A stretch of 64,000 nucleotides of DNA, taken from the NCBI GenBank assembly GCA_963719975.1, contig CAVRED010000005.1:1-64000 (forward strand), in the 5' to 3' direction. Each line of letters begins with the position of its first letter. Position 1 is the stretch's first letter. A model generated the notes under the pieces. It was not told the origin of the DNA. It made no database searches and worked only from the letters and a program-made list of their open reading frames with translations. Of this stretch, positions 55,274 through 63,241 are shown piece by piece. Both the position numbers and the translations under genes were made by a program. The DNA is from Poindextera sp963719975 (lineage in GTDB: Bacteria; Pseudomonadota; Alphaproteobacteria; Caulobacterales; Caulobacteraceae).

Positions 55274-56122
55274 ATGACCCACCCCGCCCTCGAACCCGGC
55301 CGCACCGCCGTGGTCACCGGCGCCGCCAGCGGCATCGGGCGCGCTGCGGCGAAAGCGTTCGCGCGGCTGGGACTGAACCTGGTCATCGCCGACGTACAGG
55401 CGGACCTTCTGCCGGATGCAGAGGCGGCGGTTGCGGCGATTGCAGGTGCGGACAAGGTCACGAGCGCCGTCGTCGACGTCGCGCGCTTTGCCGACCTGCA
55501 GCGCCTGGCCGAGACCGCCGCCGCCGCCTTCGGGGACGTGCATGTGCTCATGAACAACGCCGGGGCCGGCCGCAATCCAGGCAAGCCGTGGGAGGGTCTG
55601 GACGGCTGGCGGGCGCTTCTCGACATCAACCTGTGGGGCCCGATCAACGGGGTGCAGGCGTTTCTTCCCGCGATGCTCGCCCACGACGCGCCTGGCCTGG
55701 TCATCAACACCGGGTCCAAGCAGGGGATCACGCTGCCGCCGGGGAACAGCGCCTACAACGTCTCCAAGGCGGGCCTGAAGGCCTATACCGAGCTGCTCGC
55801 CCATGAGCTGCGCGGCGCGACGGGCGCGCGGATCACCGCCCATCTGCTCATCCCGGGCTCGACCTTCACCGGCATGAGCGCGCGCTCCGGGCGCGAGAAG
55901 CCGCCGGGCGCCTGGACTCCCGAGCAGGTCGCGGACTTCATGCTGGCGAGCGTCGGCCGCAGCGACTTCTACATCCTCTGCCCGGACAACGACGTCAGCC
56001 GCTCGCTGGACGAGCGGCGCATGGCCTGGATGGCCGGCGACATCATCGAGAACCGCCCGGCGCTCTCGCGCTGGCACGCCGACCACGCCGCCGCCTTCGC
56101 CGCCTTCGTCAAGGGCGCCTGA
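55274..56122 (+). CDS. Short-chain dehydrogenase/reductase
   Basis: 282 residues. NAD(P) motif TGAASGIGRAAA near 15, acidic IADVQ after strand 2 (NAD preference), NNAG at 94, catalytic S in NTGSKQG and YNVSKAG. The C-terminal tail (PALSRWHADHAAAFAAFV) extends beyond most SDRs. Substrate unknown. It leads a plus-strand run: the HAD gene starts 7 bp after its stop. Uninterrupted. Confidence 0.88.
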   Translation: MTHPALEPGRTAVVTGAASGIGRAAAKAFARLGLNLVIADVQADLLPDAEAAVAAIAGADKVTSAVVDVARFADLQRLAETAAAAFGDVHVLMNNAGAGRNPGKPWEGLDGWRALLDINLWGPINGVQAFLPAMLAHDAPGLVINTGSKQGITLPPGNSAYNVSKAGLKAYTELLAHELRGATGARITAHLLIPGSTFTGMSARSGREKPPGAWTPEQVADFMLASVGRSDFYILCPDNDVSRSLDERRMAWMAGDIIENRPALSRWHADHAAAFAAFVKGA

Positions 56123-56129
56123 GCGGGAC

Positions 56130-56870
56130 ATGCGCTCAACGCCCCGCGCCATCCTGTTCGACCTCGATGACACCATCATCAACGCCTACGGGCGGCCGGA
56201 GGTCGCCTGGCTGGCGGTGACGACGGAGCTCGCCGACGCCATCGCGCCGCTCGCCCCCGCACGGGCCGCCGCCGCGATCAGCGCCTTCGCCGCCGAGTTC
56301 TGGGCCGACGCCCAACGCCATCGTCTTCATCGCCAGAACCTGGTGGAGGCCCGCCGCAAGATCGTCGCCGGCGCTCTCGGCCGCCTGGCGGCCGAGGATC
56401 GGCTGACGGTGGACGATCAGGTCGCCGTGCGCCTCGCTGACCGCTTCACCGCCTTTCGCGACGAGCAGATGCACCTGTTCGACGGCGCCCAGGAGACCCT
56501 CGACGAGCTGAAGCGCCGTGGCGTGCGGCTGGGGCTGGTCACCAACGGGAACGGGGCGGCCCAGCGCGCGAAGGTCGAACGCTTCGACCTCGCCCACCGC
56601 TTCGACCACATCCAGATCGAGGGCGAGCACGGCTTCGGTAAGCCGGAAGAGCGCGCCTATCGGCGGGCGCTCGACGCGCTCGAGGTCGAGGCGCACGAGA
56701 CCTGGATGGTCGGCGACAATCTCGAGTGGGAAGTCGCCGCGCCGCAGCGGCTCGGAATCTATTCCATCTGGTACGATCCGTTCGCCGCGGGTCTGCCCGA
56801 CGGCGCTGACGTCGTCCCCGACCGCATCATCCGCCGCCTTGGCGAGCTGCTGGAGGTCGACGGCGCGTGA
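56130..56870 (+). CDS. HAD-superfamily hydrolase
   Basis: 246 residues. HAD motif I is LFDLDDTII near 10 with both catalytic aspartates; motif II is LVTNGNG near 133; motif III lysine is in EHGFGKPEERAY; motif IV is WMVGDNLEWEVAAP. A helical cap lies between motifs I and II. Similar to YjjG/phosphoglycolate-phosphatase-type enzymes; substrate unknown. Its stop overlaps the GTG start of the next gene (56867), so the two are translationally coupled. Confidence 0.9.
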   Translation: MRSTPRAILFDLDDTIINAYGRPEVAWLAVTTELADAIAPLAPARAAAAISAFAAEFWADAQRHRLHRQNLVEARRKIVAGALGRLAAEDRLTVDDQVAVRLADRFTAFRDEQMHLFDGAQETLDELKRRGVRLGLVTNGNGAAQRAKVERFDLAHRFDHIQIEGEHGFGKPEERAYRRALDALEVEAHETWMVGDNLEWEVAAPQRLGIYSIWYDPFAAGLPDGADVVPDRIIRRLGELLEVDGA

Positions 56871-57817
56871 GGCGGATCGATGCGCGGCCGATCCCAGATC
56901 ACCCGGGCGAGATCCGCGCGGTCATGGTGGTGCGCAACGAGGCCCTGCGGCTCGAATCGAACCTCAGGCACCATCGCGACCTTGGCGTCGATCGGTTCTT
57001 CGTGATCGACAACGGGTCCGACGACGGGACGATCGAGCTCCTGGCGGCCCAACCGGACGTCCACCTCTTCTCGAACACGGACAGGTTCTCGGGCAGTTGG
57101 GCCGGAGCCCTCTGGGTGAACCCGCTTCTGGACGCCTACGCGACCGGTCATTGGGCGCTGACGCTTGATGCCGACGAGCTCTTCGTCTTCCCGCGCTACG
57201 AGGCGCTGGGCCTGCGCAACTTCTGCGCCTTCCTGGACGGAGCCGGCGCGCGCGGCGTCTTCTGCCTCATGCTGGACATGTACTCCGACCGGCCGTTGAG
57301 CGAGACGCGACACGCGCCTGGCGCTTCTCTGATCGAGACGTGTCCGTTCTTCGATCGAAGATCCTACCAGCTGCTGCGGGCGGAGGGGCTCTTTCCGCCA
57401 ATGCAGATCTACGGCGGCGTGCGCGAGCGCCTGTTTCGCCGACACCTCGGCGACCGCTACCGCACGCCGATGATCGCCAAGACGCCGCTGGTCAAATGGG
57501 CGGCAGGGGATCGCTACACCGCCTCGACCCACCACATGACGCCGGTCCCGCTGGCCAACGTCACCGGCGTGCTGCTTCACTTCAAGTTCCTGAGCGACTT
57601 CGCCGAACGCGCGGCGATCGAAACCGCGCGCGGCGAGCACTATCAGGACAGCATCGAGTATCGCGCCTACCTCGAGCTCGTTCGCGACCACGGCCTGACT
57701 GACCTCATGGGGGACGTCTCTGTCCGATACGAAGACTCCGCCCAGCTGGTCCGGATGAACATGATGCAGACGAGCGCCACGCTCGAGGCCTTCTCCCGGG
57801 CGCCGCCGCCGGCCTGA
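56867..57817 (+). CDS. Family 2/GT92-like glycosyltransferase
   Basis: 316 residues from a GTG overlapping the HAD stop. The nucleotide-sugar domain reads AVMVVRNEALRLESNLRHH, GVDRFFVIDNGSDDGT, and the DxD-like LTLDADELFVFPRYE. This is the Glyco_tranf_2_4 (DUF616/GT92-like) type. The target glycan is unknown. It is the first of two glycosyltransferase-like genes in this run; the other follows after the CMD gene. Uninterrupted. Confidence 0.82.
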   Translation: MRRIDARPIPDHPGEIRAVMVVRNEALRLESNLRHHRDLGVDRFFVIDNGSDDGTIELLAAQPDVHLFSNTDRFSGSWAGALWVNPLLDAYATGHWALTLDADELFVFPRYEALGLRNFCAFLDGAGARGVFCLMLDMYSDRPLSETRHAPGASLIETCPFFDRRSYQLLRAEGLFPPMQIYGGVRERLFRRHLGDRYRTPMIAKTPLVKWAAGDRYTASTHHMTPVPLANVTGVLLHFKFLSDFAERAAIETARGEHYQDSIEYRAYLELVRDHGLTDLMGDVSVRYEDSAQLVRMNMMQTSATLEAFSRAPPPA

Positions 57818-57901
57818 GGTTGCGGCGCCGCCAGGTCAGGCTGGCCCGCGCCGCGGTTTCGGTTGATCATCGCGGGCAGCAACGCAAACCCGGAGCAAGA
57901 C

Positions 57902-58540
57902 ATGCCGCGCCTGCGAGAGATTCCCCGCGCCGAGGTCACCTCGAAGAACATCCTTCGCATGTACGACGCACTGTTCGGCGACCGCGACCCGGTCTCCGAG
58001 CCGGGCACGGCCACCGGGACCCGCGGCGATTGGTGGAGCGTCTTCGCCAATTCACCGGACGTATTCGACCATGCGGTCAGCGGGTTCGCGCTCTATCGCG
58101 GCGAGCGCAAGCTCGATCCGGTGCTGCGCGAGTTGGGGCAGACCCGGGTCGGCTGGGCCAAGGGCAGCCAATTCGTCTTCTCCCAGCACTGCAAGTCTTT
58201 GCGCGGCCTGAAAGTCTCCGAGGAGAAGATCGCCGCCGTCCCCAACTGGCAGGTCGCGGACTGCTTTTCGGCCGAGGAGCGGGCGGTGATGGCCTACGCC
58301 GATTGCCTCGCGCTTCAGGCGGGGCGGACGCCGGACGGCGTGTTCGATGCGCTGAAGCGGTTCATGAGCGACGAGCAGATCCTCGAGTTCACCTACATCG
58401 TCATGCTCTACGACATGCATGCGGTGATGAGCCGGGCGCTTCGCCTCGAGTATGACGACCGCGACGATCCGATTGTCGAGATCGCGGCGCCGAAGGACTT
58501 CGGAGCGCGCGACTTCCTCGACACCGGCCGCGAGCGGTAG
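57902..58540 (+). CDS. Carboxymuconolactone decarboxylase (CMD/AhpD-like) family protein
   Basis: 212 residues from the ATG at 57902, behind a GGAG site. All-helical CMD-fold: PVLRELGQTRVGWAKGSQFVFSQHCKSLRGLKVS, then ERAVMAYADCLALQAGRTP and FTYIVMLYDMHAVMSRAL. The usual redox ExxxCxxC pair of AhpD reads here as SQHCKSLR, with a single cysteine, so peroxidase-type activity is doubtful. Role unknown. Uninterrupted. Confidence 0.82.
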   Translation: MPRLREIPRAEVTSKNILRMYDALFGDRDPVSEPGTATGTRGDWWSVFANSPDVFDHAVSGFALYRGERKLDPVLRELGQTRVGWAKGSQFVFSQHCKSLRGLKVSEEKIAAVPNWQVADCFSAEERAVMAYADCLALQAGRTPDGVFDALKRFMSDEQILEFTYIVMLYDMHAVMSRALRLEYDDRDDPIVEIAAPKDFGARDFLDTGRER

Positions 58541-58562
58541 AGCCGGCGCCCGCCAGGGGTTC

Positions 58563-59435
58563 ATGACCCGATCGATCGTCGTCACCGGCTGCGATCTGAA
58601 CCACTACGTGCTGGTGGAAGATCTCATCGCGTCCCTCCGCGATGGCTGCGGGGCGGGCGTCGAGATCGGCTTCATCCATATCGGCGAAGACCCAATCCCG
58701 GCGTCGATCGCCGAACGGGTCGACCGCATCGCCCACGTCCCGGACGGCGAATTTCGGTCGATGAAGCCCAAGGGGCTCCCGCTGGCGTTCCTGAACGTAA
58801 AACCGCGCATCCCTGAGTTTTTCCCCGGCTTCGACGTCTACGTCTGGCTCGACGGCGACACCTGGGTGCAGAATCCGCTTGGTCTGGATCAGCTGATCGA
58901 GGCGTCCCGCTACGCGGATGTCTGCATGCACCCCGAGAGGGACCCCAACTACAGGCTCAGCGGCGAGGGCTCGCGCCAGTACCTGCTGAGCACCTACACC
59001 GCCATCTATGGACCGGAAGAAGCGGCGCACGGTTCGAGCTTCGCTGACATCAACGCAGGCGTCTTCGCGGCCGCCGCCGCCTCGCCCCTTTGGCCGCTAT
59101 GGAAGGCGGCGCTCGAAGACGTGCGCGCGCGATCGCGAGATCGCGACGGCGTCTACTTCTCGGACCAGATTCCCCTGCACCGGCTGCTCGTCTCGGGGCA
59201 GTTGTCCTTGGCGCCGCTCAGGGCAGTGAACAACTGGCTGGCGCCGTTTGCGACGCCAGCGATCAACCTGCAGCGTCGCCGGCTCCTCGCGCCGAGCTAC
59301 CCGTTCGAGGAGATCAACATCATCCACCTCGCCGGGGAGTCCAAGAACATGCGATTCACGATGCCCGACGGGAGCGCCATTTCGCTGAGGTATCGCGAGA
59401 TCAAGGCGTTGTTCGCGACCGGCGGGCCGCCCTAG
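58563..59435 (+). CDS. Glycosyltransferase-like protein with DxD motif
   Basis: 290 residues from the ATG at 58563. The nucleotide-sugar fold is suggested by SIVVTGCDLNHYVLVEDLIASL at the start (in pieces), then FIHIGEDPIP and the metal motif VWLDGDTWVQNP near 96; late ADINAGVFAA and HLAGESKNMRF fit GT8-type proteins. The acceptor is unknown. It follows the CMD gene by 22 bp. Its stop overlaps the cobS stop by 4 bp (convergent). Uninterrupted. Confidence 0.75.
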   Translation: MTRSIVVTGCDLNHYVLVEDLIASLRDGCGAGVEIGFIHIGEDPIPASIAERVDRIAHVPDGEFRSMKPKGLPLAFLNVKPRIPEFFPGFDVYVWLDGDTWVQNPLGLDQLIEASRYADVCMHPERDPNYRLSGEGSRQYLLSTYTAIYGPEEAAHGSSFADINAGVFAAAAASPLWPLWKAALEDVRARSRDRDGVYFSDQIPLHRLLVSGQLSLAPLRAVNNWLAPFATPAINLQRRRLLAPSYPFEEINIIHLAGESKNMRFTMPDGSAISLRYREIKALFATGGPP

Positions 59436-60436
59436 GTCACCTTCGCACGCGTCGCCGACTCCGGCAGGTCCGATCCGAACGCGCGCTGGAAGAACTCAGC
59501 CACCGTTGGCCGCTCGAGTTCGTCGCACTTGTTCAAGAATGTGACGCGAAAGCCCTGAGCGATGTCGCCGCCGTAGATCTCCGCATTCTCGGCCCAGGTG
59601 ATGACGGTCCTGGGGCTCATGACGGTCGAGATGTCGCCGTTCATGAAAGCGTTGCGGGTCATGTCGGCGGTGCGAACCATCGCGGCGATCGTCCTCCGCC
59701 CGGCGGCATTGTCGTAGTGTGGATTCTTCGCCAGCACGATCTCCTGCTCCACGTCGTGGGCGAGGTAATTCAGCGTGGTGACGAGCGACCAACGGTCCAT
59801 CTGGCCCTGATTGATCTGCTGAGTGCCGTGATAGAGCCCCGTCGTGTCGCCAAGTCCGATCGTGTTGGTGGTCGAGAACAGGCGGAAGTAGGGGTTGGCG
59901 CGGATCACACGGTTCTGGTCGAGCAGGGTCAAACGCCCGCCGGCCTCCAGAACGCGCTGGATCACGAACATGACGTCCGGCCGGCCGGCGTCGTATTCGT
60001 CGAAGGTGAGCAGGATCGGCCGCTGCAGCGCCCAGGGCAGCATGCCTTCGCGGAACTCGGTGACCTGCTTGCCCTCGCGCAACACGATGGCGTCCTTGCC
60101 GACGAGGTCGATGCGGCTGACGTGGCTGTCCAGGTTCACGCGGATCATCGGCCAGTTCAGCCGGGCCGCGACCTGCTCGATGTGAGTCGACTTGCCGGTG
60201 CCGTGATAGCCCTGGATCATCACACGGCGGTTGTGGGCGAGGCCGGCGCATATGGCGACGGTGGTCTCGGGATCGAACCTGTATGCCTCGTCGATGTCGG
60301 GCACGTGCGGATCGCGCTCGCTGAACCGCGGCACGATCATGTCGGAATCGACGCCAAGCGCCTCGCGGACGGTCACGCGCTGATCGGGGACCAGCGTCAG
60401 GAGCCTGTCTTCAGTCTCTTCGGTCAAAGTCGGCAT
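59432..60436 (-). CDS. cobS: Cobaltochelatase subunit CobS (AAA+ ATPase)
   Basis: 334 residues from the ATG at 60436, 10 codons inside the longest frame. AAA+ motifs: Walker A QGYHGTGKSTHIEQ near 81, Walker B PILLTFDEYDAGRPD, sensor region LFSTTNTIGLGDTTGLY and arginine-rich MDRWSL. With CobT and CobN it drives cobalt insertion in the aerobic B12 pathway. A DnaJ-like gene ends 45 bp upstream. Uninterrupted. Confidence 0.95.
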   Translation of the reverse strand: MPTLTEETEDRLLTLVPDQRVTVREALGVDSDMIVPRFSERDPHVPDIDEAYRFDPETTVAICAGLAHNRRVMIQGYHGTGKSTHIEQVAARLNWPMIRVNLDSHVSRIDLVGKDAIVLREGKQVTEFREGMLPWALQRPILLTFDEYDAGRPDVMFVIQRVLEAGGRLTLLDQNRVIRANPYFRLFSTTNTIGLGDTTGLYHGTQQINQGQMDRWSLVTTLNYLAHDVEQEIVLAKNPHYDNAAGRRTIAAMVRTADMTRNAFMNGDISTVMSPRTVITWAENAEIYGGDIAQGFRVTFLNKCDELERPTVAEFFQRAFGSDLPESATRAKVT

Positions 60437-60511
60437 GAGAAATCGGTTAGCGGTTTCAGCGAGCAATGCAAACGGGGGAGCGGCGCTTCTAGCGCACGCA
60501 CAGCGTCCACG

Positions 60512-61153
60512 TCACGCCATATTGGCTTTGCGGAGCGCTTGATAGGCCCTGATCACACGCTGAAGCTTGTGCTCGGCCGTCCTGTCTCCGCCGTTGGCGT
60601 CCGGATGGCAGCGCTTGACCAGCTCGACGTAGCGCGCGCGGATCGCTGGCGCGCTCGCCGTCGCGTCGAGGTCCAGATCAGCCAGCGCGTTGCGCTCCAG
60701 CCGTCCCAGCTTGCGCTCCTGCGCCGCCTGCTCGGCGCGGCGGCGCGCGGCCGCGAATAGGCCGAACGGATCGGCGAAGGCGCGTTCCGTCGAGCTGCGC
60801 GCAGCCATGGCCTCGCGCGAACGCCGTGACGCCTGGAAAGACCAGGTCGGGCGCTCGCCCGTCACGGTTCCCGCCTGCCAAGCGCGAATCTGGCCCTCGG
60901 TCATGCCGGCGAAGAAGTTCCAGCTGCGGTTATATTCGGCCGCATGCTCGGTGCAGAACCAGTAGTGGTCCTCCAGGAGATCGCGCGATTTCGGCGCCCG
61001 CGTCTGCGCCGGGCGGCGACATCCAGCATGGTCGCAGGCGCGCTCGCCCGGCTTCAGGCCGCTGATGGAGTCGGCCTGGGCCTCCTCCTCCGGTTTCGGC
61101 GGGCGCACGCGGATATCCACGAACTTGGGCTTGTATTGAAAGGCGCCGGACAT
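60512..61153 (-). CDS. DnaJ-domain protein
   Basis: 213 residues from the ATG at 61153. The C-terminal J domain spans roughly residues 150-205: ADLDLDATASAPAIRARYVELVKRCHPDANGGDR (read in parts), with the HPD loop intact. The N-terminal half holds two cysteine/histidine clusters (CDHAGCRRPAQ and HYWFCTEHAAEY), a possible zinc site. This arrangement next to bolA and cobS is common in alphaproteobacteria. Hsp70 partner role is inferred. Confidence 0.9.
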   Translation of the reverse strand: MSGAFQYKPKFVDIRVRPPKPEEEAQADSISGLKPGERACDHAGCRRPAQTRAPKSRDLLEDHYWFCTEHAAEYNRSWNFFAGMTEGQIRAWQAGTVTGERPTWSFQASRRSREAMAARSSTERAFADPFGLFAAARRRAEQAAQERKLGRLERNALADLDLDATASAPAIRARYVELVKRCHPDANGGDRTAEHKLQRVIRAYQALRKANMA

Positions 61154-61221
61154 GGGACGAAGTATGCGGTTGAACCTTTCGCTTTCAAGAATTGACACCA
61201 ACGAATTTGGAGCCGACTCTA

Positions 61222-61501
61222 ATGGGCGCCGTCAGTGATTTGATCCGCGACAAGCTGGAAGCGGCCTTCACCCCCGACATCCTTGAGATCGAGGACGATA
61301 GCGCCCGGCACGCCGGCCATGGCGGTGCGCGGCCGGGCGGCGAGACGCACTTCAACGTCTTCATCGTAACGCCCGCGTTCACGGGGCTGAGCCTCGTCCA
61401 GCGACAGCGCCTCATCTACACGCTGCTGGCCGACGAGCTCGAAGGGCGGGTCCACGCGCTCTCCGTGCGCGCGCTGGCGCCAGGAGAGACGGGGGCCGTA
61501 G
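61222..61501 (+). CDS. bolA: BolA family protein, stop lost by frameshift
   Basis: About 92 residues. BolA features: DLIRDKLEAAFTPDILEIEDDSARH, HFNVFIVTPAFTG and RQRLIYTLLADELEGRVHALSVRALAP (all in pieces), with the conserved histidine. A slip in the G5 run near 61492 hides the natural TAG at 61499-61501; without it the frame runs past 62.4 kb against the membrane protein, which is an artefact. It reads away from the DnaJ gene. Confidence 0.9.
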
Positions 61502-61502
61502 A

Positions 61503-61525
61503 AGCCCCGCCCAAGCGGCGGGGCT
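61503..61525. terminator. Hairpin between bolA and cold-shock gene
   Basis: A perfect 9-bp GC-rich stem (AGCCCCGCC / GGCGGGGCT) with a five-base loop at 61503-61525, exactly at the end of bolA and 20 bp from the end of the convergent cold-shock gene. No poly-T run follows, so it is a structural terminator candidate acting on both strands. Confidence 0.6.
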
Positions 61526-61545
61526 CCAAAGGGAAGCGCTGGCGC

Positions 61546-61755
61546 CTAGGCGCTGGCCAGTTGGCCGGCGGCCATCTTGCCGCTGCGACTGTCCTTTTCC
61601 AGCTCGTAGCTGATCTTCTGGCCTTCGTTGAGCGAGCCGAGGCCCGCGCGTTCGACGGCCGAGATGTGCACGAAAACGTCGTTTCCGCCGGCGTCGGGCT
61701 GGATGAATCCATAGCCCTTTTGGGCGTTAAACCACTTCACAGTTCCGGTAGGCAT
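61546..61755 (-). CDS. Cold-shock domain protein
   Basis: 69 residues. The CSD fold is clear: TGTVKWFNAQKGYGFIQPD with RNP1 (KGYGFI), DVFVHISAVERAG with RNP2 (VFVH) and a C-terminal beta-rich end. CspA-type RNA chaperone. The 200-bp upstream stretch (61756-61953) presumably holds its regulated leader and promoter. Convergent with bolA. Confidence 0.95.
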   Translation of the reverse strand: MPTGTVKWFNAQKGYGFIQPDAGGNDVFVHISAVERAGLGSLNEGQKISYELEKDSRSGKMAAGQLASA

Positions 61756-61953
61756 ATTTGGTCGTTCCAGGTTAGCTCCACGCGCCGCGCCAGTCGGCGA
61801 CACGATCAAATTCTCGAAGAGGATCGAGGCGGGTCCGGGGCTTGGTCACTTGCAAGCGTGGGCGACGGTCCGAACCAAAACGATATTCGACGGCGGCGAA
61901 GTCGCACACATCGCCGCCGATCGCAAATGTTTTTCGGCTCGGCGACAATCGCC

Positions 61954-63241
61954 CTAGCCGGCCTCTTCCGCCTCCGCGAGGGGCGGCGAAACCCTTATGG
62001 ACGTGATCTGGTTGCGCGCGCGGCGCAGCACCTGGAAGCGGTGGCGATGGAAGATGAAGGTCTGCCCGACCTCGGGGATCGCCTGCGCCTCGTGGATGAC
62101 CAGGCCGGCCACGGTCACCGCCTCCTCGTCCGGCAGGTCCCAGTCCATGGCGCGGTTCAGCTCGCGGATGGTGACCGCGCCCTCGACGATGACGGATCCG
62201 TCCGGCTGGCGTCGCACGCCCTCGGCGACAAGGTCGTGCTCGTCCTCGATCTCGCCGACGATCTCCTCGATGATGTCCTCCAGCGTCACCAGCCCCTGAA
62301 GCGCGCCATACTCGTCGACCACCAGCGCGAAGTGGGTGCGGCGGCGGCGGAACGCGTTCATCTGGTCCTTCAGCTTCGTGGTCTCAGGGATGAACCAGGG
62401 CTCGCGCGCCAGCGTCGCGACGTCCAACGCCTCGACGCCGCCCTCGGGCCGTCACGGCCCGTAGCAGATCGCGGGCATGCAGCACGCCAATGATGTTCTC
62501 CGGCTCGCCGCGGTAGACCGGCAGCCGCGTGTGCGAGGCGCTCAGCGCCTGGTCGACCAGCGCCCGCGGGGCGAGATCGGCGTCCAGCATCTCGATCGAC
62601 TTGCGGTGCACCATGATCTCGGCGACGTCCATTTCGCCGAGGTCGAGCACGGCGCCCAGCATGCGCCGGTCGGCGCTTTCGACCATCCCTTCGGAGTGAT
62701 GGTATTCGACGGCGCCGCGGATTTCCTCGTGCGCCTCGGCTTCGCCGCGCCCGGCCAGCACATCGATCCGGACCAGGCGCAAGGTCCCGCCAACGAACCA
62801 CTGCACGGCGTTCACCACCGGGCTGAAGATGAAGACCGCCAGCTCGGTCGGGGCCGAGAGCAGTCGCGCCACGTCGTCGGCGCGCATGATGGCCAGGGTC
62901 TTCGGCAGCACCTCGGCGAACACCAGCACGAGCACGGTCATGATCGCCGTTGCGATCGCGACGCCCAGCCCGCCCTTGAAGGTCTGGCTGAGCACCATGG
63001 TGACCATGGCCGAGGCCAGGATGTTGATCAGGTTGTTGCCCAGGAGCACCGCGCCGATCATCTGCTCGCGCTCGCCGATCAGGCGGTTGACCCGCGCCGC
63101 CGCGCGGTCGCCGTCGCGCTCCAACTGGTGCATGCGCCCGCGGCTCGCCCCGGTTAGCGAGGTCTCCGCGGCGGAGAAGACGCCGGAGATCGCGAGCAGC
63201 AAAAGGATCACCGGCGCGACAGCCAACAGCTCTGCGATCAT
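61954..63241 (-). CDS. HlyC/CorC family DUF21-CBS membrane protein, frameshifted
   Basis: About 429 residues. Four membrane helices of the DUF21 domain (ILLLLAISGVFSAAETSLTGAS at the start, VAIATAIMTVLVLVFAEVLPKT), then two CBS domains (VAEIMVHRKSIEMLD, LVDEYGALQGLVTLEDIIEEIVGEI) and a CorC-type C-terminal domain (GSVIVEGAVTIRELNRAM). One frame change near 62450 links the first and second halves. It is a probable ion-efflux or Mg/Co-related protein. Its start overlaps the aroB stop by 4 bp. Confidence 0.9.

Noticed and set aside
59090..60760. 556-residue plus-strand frame opposite cobS
   Set aside because: Shadow of cobS and the glycosyltransferase-like gene; low-complexity composition.
61192..62493. 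433-residue frame continuing past bolA over the cold-shock and CorC-like genes
   Set aside because: Only the first 93 residues match BolA; the rest is antisense to two clear genes. A slip hides the natural stop.
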